From NCBI RefSeq assembly GCF_014645355.1, contig NZ_BMLS01000007.1, positions 62,001-126,000 on the forward strand: a stretch of DNA of 64,000 nucleotides, in the 5' to 3' direction. Below the pieces are notes generated by a model. That model did not search any database. It was not told the DNA's origin and saw only the letters and a list, made by a program, of their open reading frames with translations. The position numbers were made by a program, and so were the translations under genes. This DNA is from Bowmanella pacifica. GTDB taxonomy: Bacteria > Pseudomonadota > Gammaproteobacteria > Enterobacterales > Alteromonadaceae. Shown one piece after another: positions 20,747 through 30,025 of this stretch (its first letter is position 1; each line of letters begins with the position of its first letter).

Positions 20747-22753
20747 ATGGCCATCGAAACCGCCCAAATTCATTTTAATCAACAAGGCACTCCCGTCGCC
20801 GAGGCCTTTGACGATGTGTACTTTTCCAATGCCGATGGCCTGGCCGAGACCCATTATGTATTTTTGCACAACAATCAGTTGCCTGCTCGCTGGCAGCAAA
20901 CCGAGTCCGGGCATTTTGTAATTGCCGAAACAGGTTTTGGCACCGGCCTTAATTTTCTGGCCAGTTTTGCTGCTTTTGTCGATTTTCGCCGCCAGCAGCC
21001 ACAATCTCCGCTAACCCGACTGTTTTTTATCTCCACCGAAAAGTTTCCGTTGAGCCGCGAAGATTTAACCCGCGCCCTCGCCCACTGGCCACAACTAAGC
21101 GACTACAGCAAACAATTAATCCTGGCTTACCCTTATCTCAGCGGCGGCTGCCATCGCCTACGTTTTGATGTACCAGGCGGTGAAGTGATGCTGGATTTAT
21201 GGCTGGGTGACTTGCATGACCTACTCCCGCAGTGGCATCGCCCCGAACAAGGTTTAGTTGATGCCTGGTTTCTGGACGGTTTTGCGCCCAGCAAAAATCC
21301 AGATATGTGGACAGATGCACTATTTACTCAGATGGCCAGTCTAGCCCGCCCAGATTGTACTTTTGCGACCTTTACTGCGGCCGGCTTTGTCAAACGCGGC
21401 CTGCAACAAGCGGGGTTTAAGGTAGAAAAACGCAAAGGCTTTGGCCATAAGCGCGATATGTTGGCCGGTCACCTGGCTACACCGCCGAAAGCCGCCACTC
21501 AGGCACCTTGGTTTAAACGACGCGCCAGCCCGGCTAAAACTATTGCAATCGTTGGCGGCGGCCTGGCGGCGGCAACATTGAGTTATGCACTATGTCGGCG
21601 TGGATATCAGGTTAATCTGTACAGCCAAGGCATAGCTGATGGTGCTTCTGGTAACCGCCAGGGCGGCTTTTATCCCCAGTTACATGTGGATGACAATCTG
21701 GCCAGCCGCCTGCTTGCCCTGGCCTTTGATTTTGCCAGGCGCGAGTATCAGCCTGTATTAGCAACAAAAACGGTTCCCCATGACTTTTGTGGCGTGCTGC
21801 AAATTGCCTTCACTCCTGCCTTGCAGGAAAAACAGCAAAAGTTAGCCGCCAAAGGCCATTGGCCAGCGGACTTAATCACGCCGCTGGATGCCCAGCAAGC
21901 CACCGAACTGGCCAATATCGCCATTCCCTATCCCGCGCTGCATATGGCCGGCGGCGGCTGGATTAACCCTCAGGCACTGACCCAGGCGCTATTGGCGGCA
22001 TGTGGAAACGCGCTTAATGTACAAAAAGGCAAGCAACTGCAAGAGCTGCACTATGATGTCGACGCCAAGCGCTGGCAATTAACATGGCAGGACGGTGGCG
22101 AGGATATTCATCCGGTCGTGGTGATGGCAACAGGGGCAGAGTCAGTGAATTTACCGCTGTTTGATGTACTGCCTCTTCGCCCCGTGCGAGGCCAGGTTGA
22201 ACATATTCCCAGTCAAGCTGCCTATGGCGAATTGAAAACCGTGCTTTGCCACAAAGGTTATATGACGCCTGCCTTCGAGGGCCGACATGCGCTGGGGTCC
22301 ACTTACGTCAAAATGGATATGAGCTGTGAGCATCGTGAAAGCGAAGCCGAGCAAAACCTCAACACCCATCGTCAGGCCATGCGTGACTGTGATTGGACAC
22401 AAAGCCTGAAGACCGATGGACAGGGGCGCGCTTCTATTCGATTAGGTTTGCCGGATCATTTACCTTTAATGGGGGCTATGCCAGATATTGCCAGGCAAAA
22501 GCAGGACTATGCCGAGCTCTATTTGGGTAAAAAGGATATTAGCTACCCACAGGCGTGCGATTTGCCGGGTTTATATCTCTTTGTTGGCCTGGGCTCCCGC
22601 GGGCTTTGCAGCGCGCCGCTTCTGGCCGAGACCCTTGCCAGTCAGCTTACCGGCGAGCCGCTACCGCTGGATAACAGCATACTCGCCGCACTTAGCCCCA
22701 ACCGCTTTGTGGTGCGCGACTGTCAGCGTAAGCCAGTTACCGACAACCAATAA
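20747..22753 (+). CDS. mnmC: Bifunctional tRNA wobble-uridine modification enzyme MnmC
   Basis: MnmC completes the mnm5s2U34 modification: the C-terminal FAD oxidoreductase removes the carboxymethyl group and the N-terminal methyltransferase adds a methyl from SAM. The 668-aa protein has both domains. The SAM domain (about 1-240) contains AETGFGTGLNFL and the DUF752 motif WFLDGFAPSKNPDMW. The FAD domain (from about 262) has the dinucleotide-binding IAIVGGGLAAATLSYAL, then NRQGGFYPQLH, and LFVGLGSRGLCSAPLLAE near the end. It is divergent from fabB, as in E. coli. Confidence 0.96.
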   Translation: MAIETAQIHFNQQGTPVAEAFDDVYFSNADGLAETHYVFLHNNQLPARWQQTESGHFVIAETGFGTGLNFLASFAAFVDFRRQQPQSPLTRLFFISTEKFPLSREDLTRALAHWPQLSDYSKQLILAYPYLSGGCHRLRFDVPGGEVMLDLWLGDLHDLLPQWHRPEQGLVDAWFLDGFAPSKNPDMWTDALFTQMASLARPDCTFATFTAAGFVKRGLQQAGFKVEKRKGFGHKRDMLAGHLATPPKAATQAPWFKRRASPAKTIAIVGGGLAAATLSYALCRRGYQVNLYSQGIADGASGNRQGGFYPQLHVDDNLASRLLALAFDFARREYQPVLATKTVPHDFCGVLQIAFTPALQEKQQKLAAKGHWPADLITPLDAQQATELANIAIPYPALHMAGGGWINPQALTQALLAACGNALNVQKGKQLQELHYDVDAKRWQLTWQDGGEDIHPVVVMATGAESVNLPLFDVLPLRPVRGQVEHIPSQAAYGELKTVLCHKGYMTPAFEGRHALGSTYVKMDMSCEHRESEAEQNLNTHRQAMRDCDWTQSLKTDGQGRASIRLGLPDHLPLMGAMPDIARQKQDYAELYLGKKDISYPQACDLPGLYLFVGLGSRGLCSAPLLAETLASQLTGEPLPLDNSILAALSPNRFVVRDCQRKPVTDNQ

Positions 22754-23277
22754 TTGTCACAACATCTCACCACGAAGAACACAGAGAACACGAAGAGATA
22801 AAGAGGCCTAAAACCAGGCAGGTCTCTTTCTTCGTGTACTTAGTGCCTTTCGTGGTTATTTTGAGTTTATTCCCCACCCCGACGCCCTCAAAGGACAAAA
22901 AAGATAAGAAAGTCTATGCCCCCAGCACTTGTATTCCTTCGTGTTCTTCGTGCCCTTTGTGGTTATCTGGAATTTATTTCTCACCACAGAGGACACAAAG
23001 GGTTTAGAAAGCTGTAGCGCCAGAACATTTCGCTTCTTTGTGTTTTCTCCAATTCGACGTTGCTCCGGCTCTAGGTCACAAAACGACTACTAGTCGCAGA
23101 TCAGCCCCACTAATATAGCCCGCTGTATTTTTTCACTTTTTTGTTATCTGTGACTATCAAGGCCGGATCTTCAACGTTATATTGGTAAAAACGGATGCAC
23201 AGGAAGTGCAGCGCGTGTTTGTGTTGTCACGTGGCCAATTTGGTATTCAATTCAGACCTGCCCAGACGGAGATCACG
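22754..23277. other. Repeat-bearing gap between mnmC and glgC
   Basis: 524 bp with no supported gene. The left two thirds are CACGAAG-type repeats (22768-23055). The right part should carry the glgC promoter, but I saw no clear boxes. A TTG at 23182 opens an in-frame extension of glgC that I consider untranslated. Confidence 0.7.
22768..23055. repeat. Degenerate CACGAAG/CTTCGTG inverted repeats
   Basis: Arms rich in CACGAAG-type words occur at about 22769-22796 and, inverted, at 22825-22856. A second set lies at about 22937-22966 (inverted) and 22980-23003, with another fragment at 23031-23050. Arm pairs could fold into long imperfect hairpins. Similar CACGAAGGACACGAAGA-like intergenic repeats are known in many bacteria. 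Confidence 0.75.
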
Positions 23278-24549
23278 ATGCTTGACAAGAATCAGCGTTT
23301 TATCAGCCGCCTTACCCGCGACACCTATGCCTTGATCCTGGCCGGCGGCAAAGGCTCCAGACTGTATGAACTAACCGAATGGCGAGCCAAGCCCTCAGTC
23401 TACTTCGGTGGTAAGTTCCGTATCATCGACTTTCCCTTATCTAACTGCCTGAATTCAGGTATCCGGAAAATTGGTGTCGCCACCCAGTACAAAGCCCACT
23501 CGCTGATTCAGCATCTGGTGCGCGGCTGGTCACATCTAAATGTTAATATGGGCGAGTTTGTTGATGTATTGCCAGCTTCCCAGCGCACCTCGGAAGCCTG
23601 GTATAAAGGGACTGCCGACGCCATATTCCAGAATATCGATATTATCCGCTCTGTGGCCCCTAAATACGTATTAGTGCTATCCGGCGACCATATCTACAAA
23701 ATGGACTACGGTGAAATGCTGGCCTACCACGTGGAGTCCGGCGCCGATATGACGGTATCCTGCATTGAGGTCCCCATTGAGGAGGCGGCCGGTGCTTATG
23801 GCGTCATGACGGTTGACGAAGACTGGCGCATTCGTAAATTCGATGAAAAGCCGGCCAATCCCACACCACTACCAAAGGATCCCAATCTAACCCTGGCCTC
23901 CATGGGCAACTACATTTTCAATACCGAGTTTTTGTTTGATCAATTGGTCAAAGACGCCGACAACGACAGCTCCGAGCATGATTTTGGCAAGAATATCATT
24001 CCGTCTTTGATAGAAAGCTGCAAAGTGTACGCCTTCCCGTTTCGTAATCAGGATACCGGCGAGCGTGCTTACTGGCGCGATGTGGGCACCCTGGATGCGT
24101 TCTGGGAAGCCAATATGGAGCTAATTTCGGTGGTGCCCGAGCTTAATCTGTACGACGAAAGATGGCCGATTATGACCTATCAGGTACAGCAGCCGCCGGC
24201 CAAGTTTGTGCTGGAAGACAATGATCGGGTAGGTATGGCTACCAACTCCATGGTTTCTGGCGGTTGTGTGATTTCTGGCGCCCGTATTCGTGGCTCACTG
24301 CTGTTTTCCGAAGTCACGGTCAGCGATTATTCAAAAGTAGAAGACTCGGTGATCTTACCTGGTGTGCATATAGGTAAGCATTGTCATATCCGCAAAGCCA
24401 TTATTGACCGCGGCGTGGATATTCCCGACGGTACGCAAATCGGCATCAACAAAGACGATGATCTGGCCCGCGGTTTTCGCGTCACCAGCAAAGGCGTGAC
24501 GCTGGTCACAGCCGCCATGCTCGGCCAGCAACTAAAATGCTCTATCTAG
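23278..24549 (+). CDS. glgC: Glucose-1-phosphate adenylyltransferase
   Basis: GlgC makes ADP-glucose, the regulated step of glycogen synthesis. From the ATG at 23278 (GGAG just upstream) it is 423 aa. It shows [22 protein letters not shown] (nucleotide-binding and allosteric Arg/Lys region), [25 protein letters not shown], the catalytic Asp in [18 protein letters not shown], and a C-terminal left-handed beta helix. It stands alone: no glgA, glgB or glgP is in the window, and it sits between mnmC and yfcL, adjacent in E. coli. With the repeat field upstream, this suggests an insertion into an old syntenic block. Confidence 0.95.
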   Translation: MLDKNQRFISRLTRDTYALILAGGKGSRLYELTEWRAKPSVYFGGKFRIIDFPLSNCLNSGIRKIGVATQYKAHSLIQHLVRGWSHLNVNMGEFVDVLPASQRTSEAWYKGTADAIFQNIDIIRSVAPKYVLVLSGDHIYKMDYGEMLAYHVESGADMTVSCIEVPIEEAAGAYGVMTVDEDWRIRKFDEKPANPTPLPKDPNLTLASMGNYIFNTEFLFDQLVKDADNDSSEHDFGKNIIPSLIESCKVYAFPFRNQDTGERAYWRDVGTLDAFWEANMELISVVPELNLYDERWPIMTYQVQQPPAKFVLEDNDRVGMATNSMVSGGCVISGARIRGSLLFSEVTVSDYSKVEDSVILPGVHIGKHCHIRKAIIDRGVDIPDGTQIGINKDDDLARGFRVTSKGVTLVTAAMLGQQLKCSI

Positions 24550-24572
24550 GGCATTGACTCAGAAGTCGGTGG

Positions 24573-24857
24573 TTAACGGCCTTGTGTCAGCAATTGCTGC
24601 CACAGGGCCAATACTTGCTGCTGGTCGGCAGGGTCGAGCTCGTTGTTGGCAAAGGCATCGCTTAGGCTCTGCTGCATAGCCCTATCGAGATTTGCCAGAC
24701 AGTAATTTGCCTGGGTCAGGGCTTTGGCTACCACCAGGGAAAAATGCCCGCTTAAGTAGCTGGAGATAAACAGCTCGTGATCACTGCCCTGCACCACCGC
24801 CTGATCAAAGGCATTTTCGGTAGTATCAACAAATTGGTTAAACGCCTGCTCAGACAT
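24573..24857 (-). CDS. yfcL: YfcL family protein
   Basis: A 94-aa soluble, mainly helical, acidic protein starting MSEQAFNQFVDTTENAFDQ at the ATG at 24857. The size and position beside epmC match E. coli YfcL, whose function is unknown. A longer in-frame ORF from 24923 would run into the upstream gene. It follows the kinase-like gene by 31 bp and is probably the last gene of that operon. Confidence 0.75.
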   Translation of the reverse strand: MSEQAFNQFVDTTENAFDQAVVQGSDHELFISSYLSGHFSLVVAKALTQANYCLANLDRAMQQSLSDAFANNELDPADQQQVLALWQQLLTQGR

Positions 24858-24888
24858 AACTTCGGTTTCCTCTGGAAATAGTACGGGC

Positions 24889-26007
24889 TTAATCGGGTGA
24901 CGCCACGGGGTAAAGCACTTCATCGTGAAAGCCGGTGATCACCGGGATAAGGCCACTTAACTGTTTATCCAGCTCGGCATCGCCGGTATCGGCAATAAGT
25001 GGTCTGCCCCCCAGTGCTTTTAACTTGGTTTTGGTGGCCACCAGCAAAATATTGTCGCGGCCAATAACGCGAATCAGCTTGGGGCTTAGCTGCTGGTTGC
25101 CCCGACCGAAAATATGTCCCTGACCACCGATTAAGGTAATCACCAGCTTAACGTCGTGGCCATCAATGGCGTCCAGCAGTTGGGCGGCGGTTAAATCACT
25201 GGCCACAAGCTGTTGGTGCTGTACCAGATCCACGCCCAGCAAGGTATTCTCCAGCCCCAGCTCAGTCATTATCGCCGCTACTGTGGAGCCAGAACCCATG
25301 ATAAAAAGCTGTTCGTCCATTTGTTCAATGACATGGGCGGCAATATCTTCCAGCACCAGCTCATCGGACTCCTTACCGCCCATTTTCACGGCTTGCACAT
25401 AACGCAGTTCACTGGGAATACGCATCTCGCCATAGCGGCGGGCACGCACTGTGCCCTCACGAAAGGCCGACTCATCAATATCCATCACATCGGCTTCCAG
25501 CAAACTGACCAGCTCGCCCTGTACCAGCATTTCCACCAGCCGCCCGGCCGCTTTTGGGGTAACACAATACACCCCGGAGTGAATTTTACAGCCGGCCGGA
25601 ATACCCAGCACCGGCACGCGGTCTTCTACTGCCCTGCAAATATTACGCGCCGTGCCATCGCCACCGGCAAACAGCAGCAGGTCGACCTGCTCGGTTAGCA
25701 TGGCCTTGGCGGCATTTTCGGTATCTTCGGCTTCTGACTGAGCAGGACTTTGGTAAATCACCTGGGTGCTAAAACCCATCTCACGGCACAAGTCTTCGCC
25801 CATGGGGCCGGATGCAGTGACTATCTGCAACTGCTGTTGATAAGGCAACAGCAGTGTCAGGGCCTGACGGGTGCGCTCAGGGGCCAGTTGCACCGCCCCC
25901 ATGGCCAGAGCCTGTTCACGAATAGCCTTGCCGTCACTGCCCTTTAACGCCAAGGAACCGCCAATACCGGCGTAAGGGTTGATAATCAGTCCAAGCTTAA
26001 AGGACAT
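24889..26007 (-). CDS. ATP-NAD kinase family protein
   Basis: A 372-aa protein of the NAD kinase / diacylglycerol kinase superfamily, of the longer COG3199 type distinct from NadK. The glycine-rich catalytic motif FAGGDGTARN lies near residue 115, the opening is GLIINPYAGIGGSLALKG, and a second motif GIPAGCKIHSGVYCVTP follows. Members are annotated as probable NAD kinases; the true substrate is not known to me. The start overlaps the epmC end by 11 bp, so translation is probably coupled. It replaces other genes between epmC and yfcL relative to E. coli. Confidence 0.85.
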   Translation of the reverse strand: MSFKLGLIINPYAGIGGSLALKGSDGKAIREQALAMGAVQLAPERTRQALTLLLPYQQQLQIVTASGPMGEDLCREMGFSTQVIYQSPAQSEAEDTENAAKAMLTEQVDLLLFAGGDGTARNICRAVEDRVPVLGIPAGCKIHSGVYCVTPKAAGRLVEMLVQGELVSLLEADVMDIDESAFREGTVRARRYGEMRIPSELRYVQAVKMGGKESDELVLEDIAAHVIEQMDEQLFIMGSGSTVAAIMTELGLENTLLGVDLVQHQQLVASDLTAAQLLDAIDGHDVKLVITLIGGQGHIFGRGNQQLSPKLIRVIGRDNILLVATKTKLKALGGRPLIADTGDAELDKQLSGLIPVITGFHDEVLYPVASPD

Positions 26008-26545
26008 GGGCGGGCTCCAGGGTAAAATTGGCCGGGCTTAAGATAGGCGTGGCATAGAACTGCTGCAAGCACTGCATAAACTGTCTGGCCCTGGGGGGGA
26101 ACCCATTGGCCAGATAACTTAAGGCTTGGGCCTGTACGGCGCGGCTAAATGCGGCGCGATCCGGTTCAACGCCGTTCAGGTTATCCGTACTGACGCGAAA
26201 GGCTTTACCTGCCGCTGCGCACAACCCCCATTCGATGGCCTGGGGTTTTATCTCCACTTTTTCAAATTCGGCTTGCTGCACCGCATCCCGGCCATCCGGG
26301 CAATACCAGTAACCATAATCTTCCAGCTCGCGGCGCTTGGCGCCGGCCAGACACCAATGGGCAATCTCATGCAGGGCACTGGCATAGTAGCCATGGGCGA
26401 AAATTACCTGATGATAAGGGGTGTGGGAATTGGCGGGCAGGTATAAGGGCTCGTGTTCACCACGCACCAGACGGGTGTTGAAACTGGCGGCAAACTGGCC
26501 GTTAAACAGGGTAATTAAATCTTCCACCTGATGTATGTCTGACAC
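25997..26545 (-). CDS. epmC: Elongation factor P hydroxylase
   Basis: EpmC (YfcM) hydroxylates the beta-lysylated lysine of EF-P. The 182-aa protein has the family motif HEIAHWCLAGAKRRELEDYGYWYCPDGRD, with the metal-binding HExxH-like HEIAH, and ends with RARQFMQCLQQFY. The start is a GTG. epm genes for EF-P lysylation are not in this window, so pathway membership comes from the family. It lies upstream of the kinase-like gene and yfcL, matching the E. coli yfcM-yfcL neighbourhood. Confidence 0.9.
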   Translation of the reverse strand: MSDIHQVEDLITLFNGQFAASFNTRLVRGEHEPLYLPANSHTPYHQVIFAHGYYASALHEIAHWCLAGAKRRELEDYGYWYCPDGRDAVQQAEFEKVEIKPQAIEWGLCAAAGKAFRVSTDNLNGVEPDRAAFSRAVQAQALSYLANGFPPRARQFMQCLQQFYATPILSPANFTLEPAHVL

Positions 26546-26641
26546 GAGTAAGCCCTACAACCACAAAACGGCGCGGATTGTATCATTGCCAAGAGCTGTA
26601 CCCAAGTTGTCGGCAGGGGCAAATCAAGCAATACAGCCAGA

Positions 26642-26657
26642 GCGGGGGGAGCCCCGC
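26642..26657. terminator. GC-rich hairpin after the TonB receptor
   Basis: GCGGGG and CCCCGC flank a four-base loop about 14 bp past the receptor stop. It lacks a U tract, so termination is uncertain. Confidence 0.3.
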
Positions 26658-26670
26658 CTTGGTTAACATC

Positions 26671-28728
26671 TTAAAAGGTCACACTAAAACCTATCGAGGG
26701 GCGCATACCAAAGTCGTCTTCATTCTCTTTAAGGATAAGATCTGAGGTGGAATTGATCTTACGGTAGTCCAGGTCAATATGGCTGATGTTTTCGGTACCG
26801 AGGATATTCATCACTTCCAGCACCAGCTTGGCATCCAGACCGAAAAAATCGGTCATACGCTCAAAGCGCACATCCAGGCGACTGTATGTATCAAAGCGCT
26901 CGGAAAACGGCTCGCCGTAGATGGGTAGGAAACGTCCGTCAAAGTCCGGATTTTCGCGTACCCCCACTATCGGGGTGTAGGCCTGACCACTGCGGGCGGT
27001 GAAGTTAAAACCCCCATTCCAGCGCTCGTTAATTTGATAATTAAATACCGCATTCACCACCAAAGGCGTATCGGCATAATAGTTGCGGGTCACATCGGCG
27101 CGCAGGTCGGTACGTTCACTTTTGCCATAGCTTACCGAAAACCAGCCATACCAGCGGTCGGTACGATTTTTATTGACCATCAGATCCACGCCGTAGGCTC
27201 GGCCTTCTACCTCATTGCTGTACAGTTTGTCCGCATCACCATAGCCACTGAGGCCCAACGGCAGCTTATCCATGGTCTTATAGTAAGTCTCTACTGACCA
27301 GCTCCACTCGTCGGCCAGATCCTGTTCATAGCCAATACTGGTATGCATGGCAGTTTGCGAGTCCAGCTCTGGATTACCAATATCCTCAACCAGATATTCG
27401 ATATCCTGCAGACGATTGTAGCGACCCGCCTTGAGGTTAATACGGTTGCTGTCATTTAACTGATAGCGCAGAGCCAGGCGAGGGTTGATAAAGTTCTCGT
27501 CGGTTAAATCGTTACGGTGCCACTGCACACCAAGCTCCGATTGCAGCGCATCATTGATTTGCCAGATATGTGACGCCGCAAGCATCTGGCTGGTGTAATC
27601 CACCTTGTGCTTATCGGTGATGCGCTCACCTTTTTTCAGGTCACAATCCGGGTCAAGCTCAGTACAGTTGTACAGGAACATGTCGTAGTCAAAGACCACC
27701 TGATGGTCAAAATAGCCAGCATCAAACAGCAGGTGATGTTTTTCATTGAGCCGATAATTCAGACGCCCCTTGAGAGACAGTTGCTTGTTTTCTTTATCCT
27801 GGAAAAAGCCGTCTGTGCCGGTGGCCTGTTTACCGTATTCCAGGCGTTCATCCCCCGCAAGCGAGCCAATACCCAACTTGAATTGATAATTCTGGGCAAA
27901 GTGATCCCAAATCAGGCTTTGGCTGTTAAAGCCGCGTTTAAATTTGGCATCCCCCTGATACTCAGGATTTTTCAGTGAAAATTCGGCCAGTTGACTGAAA
28001 TTGGCCGCGGCGCTGTCGTTTGCGCCGGTAAAGGAAAGACTAAACTGGTTGTTGCCATTGGGCTCCCACACCAGCTTGCCTTGGTAGTCGTTGTCATCCG
28101 GAGCGTCATTAATGATTACCCCGGTTTTCTCGCCGTCTTCATCCTCAATTTCTTCGCCCTCGGAAAAGAACAACGGCAACATACTTTTTCGTCCAGACAA
28201 ATAAAACGCCAGGTTGTCGGTAATGGCCCCTTCCACAAACACCCCGGCATTAAACAAGCTGAAGTCCAACGTTGTTTTCACCGCTTGGTATTTGGGATTA
28301 CGTAAGGCCACATCAAACACCGCGCCGGTTACGTTAGCGTAACTGGTACCATAGGCCGCAGAATAAAGCTGAAAATCCTGCAGCAGGTACTTGTTAAAAA
28401 TAGAGTTGCCAAAGTCATGGAAAATATAACCCGCGGGCATAAAGTCCACTTCAAAGCTGTTATCGCTGGGGGAGGAGCCGCGCACCGCCGGTGACGACAT
28501 GGAGCCCCCCGCGGCCACCACGCCCGGCAAGGCAAATACCGCTTGCAGTGGGTCGCCCAAGGCGCCAGGCATGGCGACAAGCTTTTCACTGCTTTCGGTA
28601 ATTTCAGACAAAATACTGCTGCGCTTGTGGACAACTTCGATTTTTTCCAGGCGTTCCTGTGCCCCCAAGCCCTGACTGATAAAAACGGTCAGCGCAATGG
28701 CCGACAGTTTAAAAGGTAAATTCTGCAT
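26671..28728 (-). CDS. TonB-dependent outer-membrane receptor
   Basis: A 685-aa protein with a signal peptide (MQNLPFKLSAIALTVFISQG, cleaved near GLGAQ), a plug domain (about 45-150, with VFALPGVVAAGGSMSSPAVRGSSPSDNSF) and a 22-strand-type barrel ending in the terminal phenylalanine PSIGFSVTF. TonB receptors import siderophores, cobalamin, glycans or similar ligands using the TonB-ExbBD energy source. The ligand cannot be read from the sequence. The opening EKIEVVHKR resembles a TonB box. It follows the MFS transporter by 106 bp on the same strand, and the two might form an outer/inner-membrane uptake pair, which is inference. Confidence 0.9.
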   Translation of the reverse strand: MQNLPFKLSAIALTVFISQGLGAQERLEKIEVVHKRSSILSEITESSEKLVAMPGALGDPLQAVFALPGVVAAGGSMSSPAVRGSSPSDNSFEVDFMPAGYIFHDFGNSIFNKYLLQDFQLYSAAYGTSYANVTGAVFDVALRNPKYQAVKTTLDFSLFNAGVFVEGAITDNLAFYLSGRKSMLPLFFSEGEEIEDEDGEKTGVIINDAPDDNDYQGKLVWEPNGNNQFSLSFTGANDSAAANFSQLAEFSLKNPEYQGDAKFKRGFNSQSLIWDHFAQNYQFKLGIGSLAGDERLEYGKQATGTDGFFQDKENKQLSLKGRLNYRLNEKHHLLFDAGYFDHQVVFDYDMFLYNCTELDPDCDLKKGERITDKHKVDYTSQMLAASHIWQINDALQSELGVQWHRNDLTDENFINPRLALRYQLNDSNRINLKAGRYNRLQDIEYLVEDIGNPELDSQTAMHTSIGYEQDLADEWSWSVETYYKTMDKLPLGLSGYGDADKLYSNEVEGRAYGVDLMVNKNRTDRWYGWFSVSYGKSERTDLRADVTRNYYADTPLVVNAVFNYQINERWNGGFNFTARSGQAYTPIVGVRENPDFDGRFLPIYGEPFSERFDTYSRLDVRFERMTDFFGLDAKLVLEVMNILGTENISHIDLDYRKINSTSDLILKENEDDFGMRPSIGFSVTF

Positions 28729-28834
28729 GGCATGTTCCTGCTAATGAATGTGCAGGTAACAGCATAAGTAGTGCATCGTCAGGAAGCTGTGAGAGCTCTG
28801 TGATGAGTTGTTGCCCTTTGTATAAAACTGTAGG

Positions 28835-30025
28835 TCAGCGCGCTGGCTCGGATGCACATTCCAGATGGCGTGAGGGGATAAGCAGAATCACCACTAGCGA
28901 CACACCCACTACCATAGCCGCAGCTAAAAACGCCTGTGTGGCGCCCTGCCCTTGCTGCCACAGCAATCCGGCGCCAAAGTTACCCACAGCGCCGCCAAGG
29001 CCACCCGCCAGACTGACATACAGCGCCTGCCCGCGACTTTGATAACGGCGTCCAAAATAACGATGAATAAACTGAATAGCCGTGGCGTGGGTTAAACCAA
29101 AGCTGGCGGCATGAATACATTGGGTGGCAATCAGCACCCAGGGCAGATGAGCAAAGTGTGCCAGCAGCGCCCATCTGACCACGGTTAATGCCAGGCTGAT
29201 AAGTAGCATCCATTTGATGCCAAAACGCTGAATTAACCTGCCGGCCTTCAAAAAAATCAGGATTTCGGCTAATACCCCAAGTGACAGCAACAAGCCGGTT
29301 TGCATACCGCTGTAACCCAGGTCTTTCATAAACAGGGTAAAGAAGCTGTTGTAGGGGCCAAACCCTACCTGCAATAAGCATAACGCCAAAATAAAGCCAA
29401 GAAATACCGGGCTTTTTAACTTGCTCCAAATAGAGCCTGTATGCGGCGAGTTATCCGGCAGCTGTTCGGGCTCACGTAAACGGGTGCTGACCAGTAACAA
29501 AGCGGCCAGTAACGCCAGGCAGATAACCAGCAAGACTTCGGTGCCAAACCAGTCAATCAGCCGTCCGGCACTGATGGTCAAAAGGATAAACCCCAGACTG
29601 CCCCACAGGCGAATACGGCTGTATTTGTGTGCGTCCCCCGCCACAGAGTTGAGAGTAATTACCTCCATCTGCGGCATAATGGCGGTCCAGAACATCATGA
29701 TCAGACCAAAACACAAGGTCAGGCCCCAGAAGCCATCCGCGATAAAAATCACAAAGAAACTGGCCAGCGCCAAGGCCGCACCAATTTGCAAAATGCGTAA
29801 ACTCTTGCCGCTGCGATCGGCCAGATTAGCCCACAGATTCGGGCCAAGAATTCGGGTCAGGGTGATAAGCGCCAGCAACTGGCCGATTTCTACCGAGTTA
29901 AGCCCGCGCCCATCCAGAAACATAGCCAGATACGGAGTTAACACCCCCAGCTGGCCGAAATATAAAAGGTAAGCCAGGGCCAGCCAAATCAGCGGGCCAC
30001 GGCCGATGGGACTGGGGTTACTCAG
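28835..30025 (-). CDS. MFS transporter (HcaT-like), apparent CTG start
   Basis: A major facilitator with 12 predicted helices and motif [20 protein letters not shown] after helix 2; it most resembles the HcaT / MFS_1_like group. The first ATG/GTG/TTG in frame is the GTG at 29944, which would delete most of helix 1. Upstream the same frame encodes [20 protein letters not shown], a normal N-terminus, yet it contains no ATG, GTG or TTG down from the in-frame stop at 30101-30103. I therefore propose the CTG at 30023-30025, overlapping the aroC stop as CTGAGTAA, giving 396 aa. Substrate unknown. It is co-oriented and coupled with aroC. Confidence 0.8.
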   Translation of the reverse strand: MSNPSPIGRGPLIWLALAYLLYFGQLGVLTPYLAMFLDGRGLNSVEIGQLLALITLTRILGPNLWANLADRSGKSLRILQIGAALALASFFVIFIADGFWGLTLCFGLIMMFWTAIMPQMEVITLNSVAGDAHKYSRIRLWGSLGFILLTISAGRLIDWFGTEVLLVICLALLAALLLVSTRLREPEQLPDNSPHTGSIWSKLKSPVFLGFILALCLLQVGFGPYNSFFTLFMKDLGYSGMQTGLLLSLGVLAEILIFLKAGRLIQRFGIKWMLLISLALTVVRWALLAHFAHLPWVLIATQCIHAASFGLTHATAIQFIHRYFGRRYQSRGQALYVSLAGGLGGAVGNFGAGLLWQQGQGATQAFLAAAMVVGVSLVVILLIPSRHLECASEPAR

